Part shown: piece after piece, positions 16,103-24,801 of the stretch
Position numbering within the stretch: the stretch's first letter is position 1
Layout: every line of letters starts with the position of its first letter
Assembly: GCA_937894065.1 (NCBI GenBank)
Contig: CALCST010000031.1
Location: forward strand, 103,564 to 167,563
Length of the DNA: 64,000 nt
Source of the DNA: an uncultured Parabacteroides sp.
Lineage (GTDB): Bacteria; Bacteroidota; Bacteroidia; Bacteroidales; Tannerellaceae
Direction: 5' to 3'
Position numbers and translations under genes: made by a program
Notes under the pieces: generated by a model
What the model saw: only the letters and a program-made list of their open reading frames with translations
Database searches by the model: none
Told to the model about the DNA's origin: nothing

Positions 16103-17056
16103 ATGAGAGCCGTATTTTTCCTGTTTACATTATCTTTTCTATTTGGATTTACCCAAATATCAAAAGCTTCAGAAATAGAAAAACAGACTTATATTTATGC
16201 TGTTTATGGAAAAGATACTTTGTATCTTGACAAATATGAAATGTCAGAACCAGTTAGCCAACAGCCACGTACAACCGTAGTTTTTGCTTTCGGCGGAGGT
16301 TTCAGAGGAGGAGACAGGGCTAGAAGTTCTTACGAACCTTATTTTCATTATCTTGCCAATAAAGGTTATGTTGTTATTTCAACGGATTATAGAACAACTT
16401 TAAGCAATATAAGTTCTGTAAAAATAGAAAAGCCTCAAGATTATATTCCTTTACTTCAGAATGCAATCCAGACAGCTGTAAGTGATTTCTATTGTGCCAC
16501 AAGTTTCGTTTTGCAACATAAATCAGAGTGGAATATAAATCCGGAAATGATTATTGCAAGTGGTTCCAGTGCCGGAGCAATAACAGCTTCGCAAGCTGTT
16601 TATGGTTTGTGCAATGGATTTGTGAATGAGGCTGTTTTGCCTAAGGATTTCAAATACGCAGGTTTGATATCTTTTGCCGGAGCCATTTGTTCACCGGGAC
16701 CATTGAAATGGGCATCAAAGCCTGCACCTTGTTTGTTGTTCCATGGAGATGCGGATAGCATTGTTCCTTTTAAAGAGGCAGTTATCGGTCAGATGGGATT
16801 ATATGGTTCGTCAACAATAGATGCTTCTTTGGATAGCCTGAAAGTTCCGCATCAATTCTTCCAGTTCCGAAATTGCAGTCATGAAATTGCGGATACACCG
16901 ATGCAGACACATTTGCCGGAAATAGGCAGATTCATATCTCGTTTTATTGAGAAAAAGGGTTCTGTATATCAGCATATAGAAGAGGTTAATCCGGGTAAAG
17001 AAGATGTGTTTAAGGATTTCAAGCTTGAAGATTATTTGAAGGCAAATGTGAACTGA
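16103..17056 (+). CDS. Secreted alpha/beta-hydrolase (esterase-like)
   Basis: A 317-residue protein with a signal peptide (about 1-22). The alpha/beta-hydrolase features are an oxyanion-hole glycine segment FGGGFRGGD (63-71), nucleophile elbow GSSAG at 154-158 (Ser156), an acid segment FHGDADSIVP and a C-terminal CSHEIAD carrying the probable catalytic His. It resembles carboxylesterase/dienelactone-hydrolase-type secreted enzymes that may deacylate glycans; the substrate is unknown. It has its own transcript, ending at a shared bidirectional terminator with polA. Confidence 0.82.
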   Translation: MRAVFFLFTLSFLFGFTQISKASEIEKQTYIYAVYGKDTLYLDKYEMSEPVSQQPRTTVVFAFGGGFRGGDRARSSYEPYFHYLANKGYVVISTDYRTTLSNISSVKIEKPQDYIPLLQNAIQTAVSDFYCATSFVLQHKSEWNINPEMIIASGSSAGAITASQAVYGLCNGFVNEAVLPKDFKYAGLISFAGAICSPGPLKWASKPAPCLLFHGDADSIVPFKEAVIGQMGLYGSSTIDASLDSLKVPHQFFQFRNCSHEIADTPMQTHLPEIGRFISRFIEKKGSVYQHIEEVNPGKEDVFKDFKLEDYLKANVN

Positions 17057-17097
17057 TGGATAAGTTGAGATAAAAAAATATATATATTGAAAAAAAT

Positions 17098-17137
17098 AAA
17101 ACCCCAAAAGCACATACTCCTGTGCCTTTGGGGTTTT
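17098..17137. terminator. Bidirectional terminator between hydrolase and polA
   Basis: Stem AAAACCCCAAA plus GCACA (17098-17114) against TGTGC plus TTTGGGGTTTT (17121-17137). It is A-rich on one side and T-rich on the other, so it suits both converging genes. Confidence 0.85.
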
Positions 17138-17152
17138 GTATATAAATGAACA

Positions 17153-19918
17153 TCAATGAGCTTCAAGCCAACTTTTGCCTTCACCGTAATCTGCAATCAG
17201 AGGAACACGAAGTTTGATGACATTTTCCATAGAATCAAGAACTATTTCTTTCACCTTTTCATATTCATCTTTATAGACATTGAAGTTCAATTCGTCGTGA
17301 ACTTGCAGAATCATACGGCTTTTTAGGCCTTCTTCTTCAAATCTTTGATGTATTTTAATCATTGCCAATTTAATAATGTCGGCAGCACTTCCCTGAATTG
17401 GAGCATTTATGGCATTTCGTTCGGCATAACCACGGACAACGGCATTTCCGGAATTAATATCCGGAAGGAAACGTTTACGCTTGAAAATAGTTTCAACATA
17501 GCCGTGTTCTTTGGCAACGCGGATACTTTCATCCATATATTTTCGTATTTCCGGATAAGTATTGAAATATCCGTCAATCAATTCTTTTGATTCTGCGCGT
17601 GGAATATTCAATCTTTCGGCAAGACCAAAAACAGAAATACCATAGATAATACCAAAATTTGCTGTTTTTGCCTTTCGGCGCATATCGCTGGTTACTTCAT
17701 TTATCGGAACATTATAAATCTTAGCAGCTGTTGCAGCATGAATATCTTCGCCACTGACAAAAGCTTCAACCATGTGAGCATCGTTGCTAAGATGAGCCAT
17801 AATGCGAAGTTCAATCTGCGAATAGTCGGCAGAGAAGAAAATGCAGTCATCATTATCAGCCGTAAAGGCACGACGAATTTCACGTCCCATTTCATCACGG
17901 ACAGGAATGTTCTGCAGGTTCGGATTAGTTGAACTTAATCGTCCTGTAGCAGTTACAGCCTGGTTGAATGAAGTGTGAATCTTTCCGGTTTCTTTGTTGA
18001 TAAGTTCCGGAAGAGCATCAATATAAGTGCTCAGTAATTTCTTCAAACCACGATATTCCAGAATCTTTCCGATAATCGGATGCTTTGAACGTAATTTTTC
18101 CAAAACCTCTTCGCTAGTGCTGTAGCCTCCGGTTTTTGTTTTCTTTGCTTTTTCATCCAATTTCATTCTGTCGAACAGAACTTCACCAATCTGTTTCGGT
18201 GAATTGATGTTGAATTCCAAACCGGCAAGTTCATGAATTTCCTTTTCCAATGAAACAAGTTGGCCGGAAAGAATTTCAGAAGATTCTTTCAAAGCAGATG
18301 TATCAAGAGTTACACCGGTTGCTTCCATTTCTGCCAGTACATAAATCAAAGGCATTTCAATATTATGGAACAAATCTTCTACTGATTCCTGTTTCAGCAG
18401 AGGTTCGAAGTAATCTTTAAGTTGCAAGGTTATGTCTGCATCTTCTGCAGCATATTCCGAAATCTGATTAAGCGGAACATTTCTCATGTTTCCCTGCTTT
18501 TTTCCTTTCGGACCGATAAGCTCTTCGATTGATACAGTTTTATACTTCAAATATGTTTCCGCAAGGTAATCCATATTATGACGAAGTTCCGGATTTAGCA
18601 GATAGTGCGCAATCATTGTGTCGAAAAGTGGACCGGCAACTTTCACTCCATATTTTCTGAGAACAAGAATATCGAATTTTATATTCTGACCGATTTTCTG
18701 AATTTCCGGATTCTGCAGGGCAGGAGAGAAGCGGGCAACAATTTTCGTCGCTTCTTCTCTGTTTGCCGGAACAGGAACATACCAAGCTTCATTTTTGGTG
18801 ATAGAAAACGACATTCCTACCAATTCTGCAGTCAGCGGGTCGATTCCGTCAGTTTCCGTGTCAAAACAGAAAAATTTCTGATTCGCCAAAATTGAGCAAA
18901 TTTTGCTTATTTCTTCCTCATTATCAGCAATATGATATGTATGAGGAGTGGATTTTAAGTCCGCGAGACTCGATTTTTTTTCAGCTTCCGTATTTTCGTC
19001 CGAAAAAATGGCAAAAAGTGAGCCTTGAACAGGACCAGATTTTACTTCTTTCTGCGGCTCTTGTTTAAATCTGTTAATAAAAGTTCTAAATTCTAATTCA
19101 GTATATATTTCGATTAGTTTATCTTCATTAACATTTTGCTTTTTGCAAGAGTCAGCATCAAATTCAATAGGAACATCAGTCTTGATTGTGGCAAGGAATT
19201 TTGAGAAACGGATTTGCTCAGCATTTTCTTCCACTTTCTTTTTCTGTGCACCTTTCAGTTTGTCTGTGTTCGCAAGAAGATTATCTATACTACCAAAATC
19301 GGCGAGAAGTTTCTGTGCTGTTTTTTCGCCAACACCAGGACAACCCGGAATGTTGTCAGAGCTGTCGCCCATCAAACCGAGCAAATCTATTACTTGTTCC
19401 GTAGAAGAAAGATTGAATTTTGCCAACACTTCCGGAACGCCCATAATATCATATCCGCCGCCGTGCTTAGGTCTATACATATATATATTATCACCGACAA
19501 GCTGACCATAGTCTTTATCCGGCGTCATCATATATACGGTGAAACCTTTCTGTGCAGCTTGTTTGGATATAGTTCCGATAACATCGTCAGCTTCATATCC
19601 CGGAACTTCAAGAATTGGTATATTATATGCTTCGATAATATCTCTGATAATAGGAACAGATTGTCTGATTACTTCGGGAGTTTCTTCGCGCTGAGCCTTG
19701 TATTGTTCGAAGGCTTCATGACGGAAAGTCGGTCCTTTCGGGTCGAAAGCAACGGCAACATGGCTGGGATTTTCTTTTTTGAGAACATCTTCCAATATAT
19801 TCACAAATCCGAAAATAGCCGAAGTGTTGAAACCTTTCGAATTGATTCGAGGGCTTCTTATCAGCGCATAATATGAGCGATAAATAAGCGCATAAGCATC
19901 TATAAGGAGTAATTTCAT
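17153..19918 (-). CDS. polA: DNA polymerase I
   Basis: Gap-filling and Okazaki-fragment polymerase. The start at 19918 (MKLLLIDAYALIYRSYYA) is the conserved N-terminus, giving 921 residues; an upstream Met would add 15 unconserved residues. The three domains in order are: 5'-3' exonuclease (to about 290); 3'-5' exonuclease with its acidic residues retained (FDTETDG, NIKFDILVL, YAAEDADITLQ), so proofreading is probably active; and polymerase with motif A DYSQIELR, motif B RRKAKTANFGIIYG and motif C QVHDELNF. It is transcribed leftward, divergent from the polyprenyl synthase gene. Confidence 0.97.
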   Translation of the reverse strand: MKLLLIDAYALIYRSYYALIRSPRINSKGFNTSAIFGFVNILEDVLKKENPSHVAVAFDPKGPTFRHEAFEQYKAQREETPEVIRQSVPIIRDIIEAYNIPILEVPGYEADDVIGTISKQAAQKGFTVYMMTPDKDYGQLVGDNIYMYRPKHGGGYDIMGVPEVLAKFNLSSTEQVIDLLGLMGDSSDNIPGCPGVGEKTAQKLLADFGSIDNLLANTDKLKGAQKKKVEENAEQIRFSKFLATIKTDVPIEFDADSCKKQNVNEDKLIEIYTELEFRTFINRFKQEPQKEVKSGPVQGSLFAIFSDENTEAEKKSSLADLKSTPHTYHIADNEEEISKICSILANQKFFCFDTETDGIDPLTAELVGMSFSITKNEAWYVPVPANREEATKIVARFSPALQNPEIQKIGQNIKFDILVLRKYGVKVAGPLFDTMIAHYLLNPELRHNMDYLAETYLKYKTVSIEELIGPKGKKQGNMRNVPLNQISEYAAEDADITLQLKDYFEPLLKQESVEDLFHNIEMPLIYVLAEMEATGVTLDTSALKESSEILSGQLVSLEKEIHELAGLEFNINSPKQIGEVLFDRMKLDEKAKKTKTGGYSTSEEVLEKLRSKHPIIGKILEYRGLKKLLSTYIDALPELINKETGKIHTSFNQAVTATGRLSSTNPNLQNIPVRDEMGREIRRAFTADNDDCIFFSADYSQIELRIMAHLSNDAHMVEAFVSGEDIHAATAAKIYNVPINEVTSDMRRKAKTANFGIIYGISVFGLAERLNIPRAESKELIDGYFNTYPEIRKYMDESIRVAKEHGYVETIFKRKRFLPDINSGNAVVRGYAERNAINAPIQGSAADIIKLAMIKIHQRFEEEGLKSRMILQVHDELNFNVYKDEYEKVKEIVLDSMENVIKLRVPLIADYGEGKSWLEAH

Positions 19919-19991
19919 TCTTATGAATAGGTTTTTGTGTGACAAACTTCGGTAAATGTACAAAAAAACTAGCTTACTCGATACTTTTTGC

Positions 19992-20000
19992 TACTTTTGC
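19992..20000 (+). promoter_or_regulatory. Promoter -7 element for polyprenyl synthase
   Basis: TACTTTTGC lies 17 bp before the ATG at 20018. It rules out any upstream start, since that would lie inside the promoter. Confidence 0.6.
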
Positions 20001-20017
20001 GTATCGTTGATATTTTT

Positions 20018-20989
20018 ATGAAAGATAGAAGTAAAATAGAGGAACCGGTAGCAGCTGCATTTGCACGTTTCAACGAAGAGTTTGAATCATCTCTTCGCAG
20101 TGAGACTCGTCTGCTTCAGTCTGCCATTGAGCAGATATTGAATTCTACCGGAAAGCATGTAAGGCCATTGTTGGTGCTGCTCTCTGCCGAAGCTTGCGGT
20201 GGAGTAAACGATTCTACTATAAATGCATCCATATTTCTGGAATTGCTTCATACAGCAACATTGATACATGATGATGTAATTGATGAGACAAAACAACGCC
20301 GAGGTGTTCCTTCGTTGAATGCCATTTTTGATAACCGTGTTTCTGTTTTAGTTGGAGATTATGTTCTTTCAACAGCTTTGATTCGTTCAATACAGACAGG
20401 AAATTTGCGTATTATCGGTATAGTTTCAAATTTGGGAAGAGACTTGTCCGAAGGAGAAATAAAGCAACTTGAAACAGCAGATGAAAGCATAATTGATGAA
20501 GACTGTTATATGCAGGTTATATTCAAGAAGACCGCAACACTACTTTCTGCCTGTGCTGAGATTGGCGCAATTTCTGCTAATGCAACAGAACACGAAATAG
20601 AAGTCCTGAAACGCTTTGGTGAATATTTAGGGTACAGCTTCCAGATTAAAGACGATATATTCGATTATTTCCATGATTTGAATATCGGAAAACCAACAGG
20701 CAACGATATCCGTGAAGGAAAGATTACTCTTCCTTTATTATATGCATTACGGTCGGGTGGGGAAGAAGCTGAGAATTTCCGCCGCATAATTTTGGAAAAA
20801 GATTTCACTACTGAAAATATTGAATCTCTGATTGAGTTTGCCAAGGCAAAAGGTGGAATCGAATATGCTGAATCCCGAATGAGAGAATTTTATAACAAAG
20901 CGTTGGCAGAATTGGATTCTCTGAAAGATTCGCCGGCAAGACAAGGTTTGAAGGATTTGGCAGAATATGTAATCGAAAGAAAGAAATAA
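20018..20989 (+). CDS. ispB: Trans-polyprenyl diphosphate synthase (octaprenyl type)
   Basis: Makes the long isoprenoid chain for quinones (menaquinone in this phylum) by adding isopentenyl diphosphate units. From 20018 it has 323 residues. The first aspartate-rich motif is DDVID at 85-89 and the second is DDIFD within FQIKDDIFDYF; GKHVRP (46-51) and KTATL are also present. The chain-length-determining region before the first motif (FLELLHTATLIH) has small residues, consistent with a long product, but exact length cannot be read. The promoter position fixes the start. It ends at a terminator-like family A hairpin shared with deoC. Confidence 0.92.
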   Translation: MKDRSKIEEPVAAAFARFNEEFESSLRSETRLLQSAIEQILNSTGKHVRPLLVLLSAEACGGVNDSTINASIFLELLHTATLIHDDVIDETKQRRGVPSLNAIFDNRVSVLVGDYVLSTALIRSIQTGNLRIIGIVSNLGRDLSEGEIKQLETADESIIDEDCYMQVIFKKTATLLSACAEIGAISANATEHEIEVLKRFGEYLGYSFQIKDDIFDYFHDLNIGKPTGNDIREGKITLPLLYALRSGGEEAENFRRIILEKDFTTENIESLIEFAKAKGGIEYAESRMREFYNKALAELDSLKDSPARQGLKDLAEYVIERKK

Positions 20990-21004
20990 TCTATTCGTTA
21001 AACA

Positions 21005-21060
21005 AAATAAGTTGACAAGAATGCAAGTGATAAATCTTGAATCTTGTCAACTTATTTTTT
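21005..21060. terminator. Family A locus 8, bidirectional terminator-like
   Basis: Perfect 16-bp arms, 21005-21020 (AAATAAGTTGACAAGA) and 21042-21057, followed by T residues on the plus strand and flanked by A residues on the other. It lies between the convergent polyprenyl synthase and deoC genes. Confidence 0.85.
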
Positions 21061-21076
21061 ATGTTCTCAGCAGTTT

Positions 21077-21982
21077 TTATTTACCAAGTCTTTTCTCAAT
21101 ATCCTGAACAAGGCTGCTTGCACCGATACGGAACAAGTCGCTGTTCAACCATTCTTCACCAAGAATTTCCTTTACAATTGTATAATAGTTCACAGCATCT
21201 TCTGCAGTTCTTATGCCGCCAGCAACCTTTATACCAATCTTATTTCCGGTCAATTCGTGATATTGCTTGATAACTTTACAGATTGTATATGCAGCTTCCG
21301 GAGTTGCTCCAGGATAACCTTTGCCTGTTGAAGTCTTGATAAAATCAGCTCCAGAATATGCAGCAAGAATAGAAGCTTTACGGATATTTTCAGCACTTAC
21401 CAAAGCTCCGCTTTCAATGATTACTTTCATCTTTCCTTCGCGGCAACTTGATTTGATTTCCTCCAATTCATCACAAAGCTCTTCGTAGTTTTCTTCAAGG
21501 AAATAGCCAATATTGATAACTGTATCGATTTCATCGGCTCCTTCCATAACTGCCATTGCAGTTTCAGCAACCTTGATTTCTGTGAAAGTCTGTGAAGCAG
21601 GGAAGCCGCCACAAACTGAAGCAATATGAACTTTGTCAGCTCGCAAAGCCTGTTTTACTGTTTCCACGAATATTGGATAAACACAGATAGCAGCCACATT
21701 TGGAACATCAGGACGAGTTCCTTCATAGTCGTTCACACTCTCAACCATTTTCCACACGCTTTCTTTTGTGTCGATAGAAGTAAGTGTTGTAAGGTCGATA
21801 CATCCATGAATTTTCTTCAAGACTTCCGGAGTGAAGTTCTCTCTTGCATGTTTATCAAGAATAGTAGTTACGGCTGTAGCTACTTTTTCATCACTTCCTG
21901 CAGCTTCAAATTTCGCGAATGATTCGTGATATTTGTCAGATTTAGGAGTTCCCAAATCTTCATAATCTTGAAATTGTTCCAT
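21077..21982 (-). CDS. deoC: Deoxyribose-phosphate aldolase
   Basis: Class I aldolase splitting 2-deoxyribose 5-phosphate into glyceraldehyde 3-phosphate and acetaldehyde in deoxynucleoside breakdown. It has 301 residues, longer at the N-terminus than the E. coli enzyme, as is usual in the group. The Schiff-base lysine segment is ADFIKTSTGKGYPGAT, with KVIIESGAL and IKVAGGIRTAEDA as further active-site strands. The upstream MazG-like gene stops 4 bp before the deoC start, so the two are cotranscribed, pairing nucleotide pyrophosphate cleavage with deoxyribose salvage. Confidence 0.95.
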   Translation of the reverse strand: MEQFQDYEDLGTPKSDKYHESFAKFEAAGSDEKVATAVTTILDKHARENFTPEVLKKIHGCIDLTTLTSIDTKESVWKMVESVNDYEGTRPDVPNVAAICVYPIFVETVKQALRADKVHIASVCGGFPASQTFTEIKVAETAMAVMEGADEIDTVINIGYFLEENYEELCDELEEIKSSCREGKMKVIIESGALVSAENIRKASILAAYSGADFIKTSTGKGYPGATPEAAYTICKVIKQYHELTGNKIGIKVAGGIRTAEDAVNYYTIVKEILGEEWLNSDLFRIGASSLVQDIEKRLGK

Positions 21983-21986
21983 AATC

Positions 21987-22322
21987 TTATTGTAGTTTAT
22001 TATTGTTTATATGTCTTTCTTTATCTCTCTGAGTTTTCTTTGCCAGATTCTTTTCGAATGCAGCTGTAAGATCAATACCTGTCTGGTTGGCGAGGCATAT
22101 CAAAACCCATAATACATCAGCCATTTCATCGGACAAATCTTTGTTTTTGTCACTTTCCTTGAAGGATTGTTCGCCATATTTGCGGGCAATAATTCTTGCC
22201 ACTTCACCTACTTCTTCAGTAAGTATTGCCATATTCGTAAGCTCGTTGAAATATCGGACGCCGTAAGTTTTTATCCAATTGTCCACGGTTTCCTGAGCTT
22301 GTTTTAATGTGATTTCTGACAT
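21987..22322 (-). CDS. MazG-like nucleotide pyrophosphohydrolase
   Basis: A small (111-residue) all-alpha NTP pyrophosphatase expected to hydrolyse (d)NTPs to NMP and pyrophosphate with Mg2+. The MazG signature is clear: EEVGEVARII gives ExxE, and DLSDEMADVLW gives the second ExxD, separated by a lysine/arginine-rich loop. It is a single-domain protein like the dimeric or tetrameric house-cleaning forms. It lies in a leftward cluster uvrC-dtd-mazG-deoC concerned with nucleic-acid upkeep. A 109-bp gap with a family A element separates it from dtd. Confidence 0.88.
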   Translation of the reverse strand: MSEITLKQAQETVDNWIKTYGVRYFNELTNMAILTEEVGEVARIIARKYGEQSFKESDKNKDLSDEMADVLWVLICLANQTGIDLTAAFEKNLAKKTQRDKERHINNNKLQ

Positions 22323-22336
22323 AGATGTTTGTTTAG

Positions 22337-22424
22337 GGGACGAGTTGACGAGTTAACAAGTTGACAAGGTTTTTATAGAATCTAAGATAATAACCTTGTC
22401 AACTCGTTCCCTTGTTCCCTCGTA
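22337..22424. repeat. Family A palindrome, locus 9
   Basis: The left side holds three words in series (CGAGTTGACG, AGTTAACAAG, TTGACAAGGT) from 22340 to 22370. The right side begins at 22392 with the complement AACCTTGTCAACTCG, followed by CCTTGTTCCCTCG. It lies between dtd and the MazG-like gene, both leftward, and so within a probable transcription unit or at its break. Confidence 0.82.
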
Positions 22425-22431
22425 TCTGTTA

Positions 22432-22884
22432 CTACTCTTTATTCTGCGAATCTATCAAAATAGTTACCGGTCCATCGTTCAAAAGTTCAACTTTCATATC
22501 TGCACCGAATGTTCCAGTCTGAACTTGTTTGCCTAAATTAATGCTCATTTCATCGCAAAACTTCTCATACATCGGAATTGCAAAATCAGGTTTCGAAGCT
22601 TTGATATATGAAGGACGATTACCTTTCTTTGTTGAAGCGTGCAAAGTAAACTGACTTACCACAAGAATTTCTCCGTCAATGTCAGTAACCGAACGGTTCA
22701 TTACACCGTTTTCATCGTCAAAAATTCTAAGCGCACAAATCTTCTTGCAAAGCCAGTCTATGTCTTCCTGTGTATCTCTGTCTTCAATACCAACTAGAAT
22801 AAGTAATCCTTTTCCAATTTTAGATTTCAAGTTTCCGTCGATAGTAACGGAAGCATATTTTACACGTTGAATAACTGTTCTCAT
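22432..22884 (-). CDS. dtd: D-aminoacyl-tRNA deacylase
   Basis: Removes D-amino acids (and glycine mischarged on tRNA-Ala) from tRNA, protecting translation. At 150 residues it is the usual length. The N-terminus MRTVIQRVKYASVTIDG, the SQFTLHA active-site strand and the C-terminal NDGPVTILIDS with the cross-subunit Gly-cisPro pair are all present. It starts 20 bp after the uvrC stop and is therefore probably cotranscribed with it. Confidence 0.96.
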   Translation of the reverse strand: MRTVIQRVKYASVTIDGNLKSKIGKGLLILVGIEDRDTQEDIDWLCKKICALRIFDDENGVMNRSVTDIDGEILVVSQFTLHASTKKGNRPSYIKASKPDFAIPMYEKFCDEMSINLGKQVQTGTFGADMKVELLNDGPVTILIDSQNKE

Positions 22885-22904
22885 GTTTTCCTATATCAAT
22901 TTAA

Positions 22905-24716
22905 TTATTTAGATAAACTCTCTCTTATGACTTTTGCTTTTGCTTCACCAACCACTTCTTTGAGATCTTCAAATGAAGCCTCTTTGATACGTTTCACACT
23001 TTTGAAGTGTTTCAGCAAAGCTGTTTTTGTTTTTTCGCCAACACCTTTTATCGTATCAAGTTCCGAGCGTGTCTGGTTTTTGCTTCGCTTATCTTTATGG
23101 AACGAGATGGCAAACCGGTGAACCTCGTCCTGCATTCTGGTGAGCAAATGAAACAGCGGACTGTTAAGCTGCATTCCAACAGTAACGGGAGGGAAGCCAA
23201 ACAAAAGTTCTGCTGTACGATGTTTTCCGTCTTTTGCCAAACCTGCTATCGGTATATTCAGATTAAGCTCGTCTTCGATAACTGAGCGGACAACTTCCAT
23301 TTGTCCTTTTCCGCCATCGGTAATAATCAAATCCGGAAGAGGAAGATTCTCTTCTTTTGCCCTGCTGTATCTGCGTCGGACAACTTCTTTCATTGAAGCA
23401 TAATCGTCAGGACCGACAACTGTCTTTATATTATATTTCCTGTAATCATTCTTCGATGGTTTCGCCATTTTGAATACAACACAAGCTGCAACGGCATCAC
23501 TTCCCTGAATATTTGAATTGTCGAAACATTCGATATGAACAGGCAATTTTGGTAAGTGTAACGCATCTTGAATCTCTTTCAGAAGTCTTGTGTTTCGCTG
23601 TTCCGGATTCAATTTTTCTGCCTGTTTCAGCTTGTCTATTTTATATTGTTTGCCGTTCATCTCCGAAAGTTCCAACAATTTCTTTTTGTCTCCCCGTTGT
23701 GGAATGGTAAAGCTGACGCCTTCCATTTCTATATCTATTTCGAACGGAACAATAATCTCTTTTGCCCGGCTTTTGAATCTTTCTCTCATCTCAACGATAC
23801 CGAGAGCCAGAAGTTCTTCCTTAGTTTCTTCAAGACGTTTTTTATATTCGAAAGTGTATGCCTGAACGATTGCTCCATTACCAATATGCATATAATTAAT
23901 GTATGCAGAATTGTCGTTTTCCGTAATAGAAAAAACATCCAGATTGTGAAGCATCGGAGGAACTACTGTAGATTTTGATCTGTAATTCTCGATAGCTTCG
24001 TATTTAAGTTTTACTTTCTGCGCTTCTTCAAACTTTAGTTCCGATGCTAGTTTCTGCATTTCGTCATAAAGAAGTTTGCTTACTTGAGAAATATTACCTC
24101 GGAGAATTTCCTTTATCTCGGAAATGTTTTGCTGGTATTCTTCCATAGTTTGCAAACCTTCGCACGGACCTTTGCATCGTTTTATATGATATTCCAGGCA
24201 GACTTTATATTTGCCTTCGCGAATACTTTCTGGAGTCAGCGAATGCTTGCAAGTACGAATCGGATAAAGTTCCTTTATTAATTGCAGCATTAATTTTGCT
24301 GTGTAAACTGAAGGGTAGGGACCGTAATATCTTGAGCCGTCTCTGACGATATTTCTGGTTTGATATACTCTTGGAAAATATTCGTTCTTTACTACAATTG
24401 ACGGATAAGTCTTGTCGTCTTTCAAGAGGACGTTGTATCTCGGCCTGTATTGCTTGATAAGATTATTCTCCAAAAGGAGGGCATCTTCTTCCGTATCTAC
24501 AACAATATATTTTATATCCCGGATTTGTTTTACGAGGACTTTTGTCTTGTTGCTGTCGTGCTCTTTATTGAAATAGGAAGATACACGCCTCTTTAAATTC
24601 TTAGCTTTTCCGACATATATAATAGTCCCGTTGCTGTCGAAGTATTGGTAGCATCCCGGCTTTTCCGGGATTACTGCCAATATGCTTTTTATATGTTCCG
24701 CAGATTCTTTGTTCAT
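22905..24716 (-). CDS. uvrC: Excinuclease ABC subunit C
   Basis: Makes both incisions around DNA lesions in nucleotide excision repair after UvrA and UvrB have found the damage. It has 603 residues. The N-terminal GIY-YIG nuclease is visible (PGCYQYF...IIYVGKAKNLKRRVSSYF). A central UVR motif binds UvrB (LLYDEMQKLASELKFEEAQK). The C-terminal half has an RNase H-like nuclease (ECFDNSNIQGSDAVAACVVF, ITDGGKGQ) and helix-hairpin-helix DNA-binding motifs (LDTIKGVGEKTKTALLKHF). It sits 85 bp after mnmG in the same direction. Confidence 0.97.
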   Translation of the reverse strand: MNKESAEHIKSILAVIPEKPGCYQYFDSNGTIIYVGKAKNLKRRVSSYFNKEHDSNKTKVLVKQIRDIKYIVVDTEEDALLLENNLIKQYRPRYNVLLKDDKTYPSIVVKNEYFPRVYQTRNIVRDGSRYYGPYPSVYTAKLMLQLIKELYPIRTCKHSLTPESIREGKYKVCLEYHIKRCKGPCEGLQTMEEYQQNISEIKEILRGNISQVSKLLYDEMQKLASELKFEEAQKVKLKYEAIENYRSKSTVVPPMLHNLDVFSITENDNSAYINYMHIGNGAIVQAYTFEYKKRLEETKEELLALGIVEMRERFKSRAKEIIVPFEIDIEMEGVSFTIPQRGDKKKLLELSEMNGKQYKIDKLKQAEKLNPEQRNTRLLKEIQDALHLPKLPVHIECFDNSNIQGSDAVAACVVFKMAKPSKNDYRKYNIKTVVGPDDYASMKEVVRRRYSRAKEENLPLPDLIITDGGKGQMEVVRSVIEDELNLNIPIAGLAKDGKHRTAELLFGFPPVTVGMQLNSPLFHLLTRMQDEVHRFAISFHKDKRSKNQTRSELDTIKGVGEKTKTALLKHFKSVKRIKEASFEDLKEVVGEAKAKVIRESLSK

Positions 24717-24801
24717 TTACTTTTTTCTAGTTTAAAATGCTATTATCAGCAAGTTATGTGTTCTTGTTAAAGTAATGTTTCACGTGGAACACATATGAGG
24801 T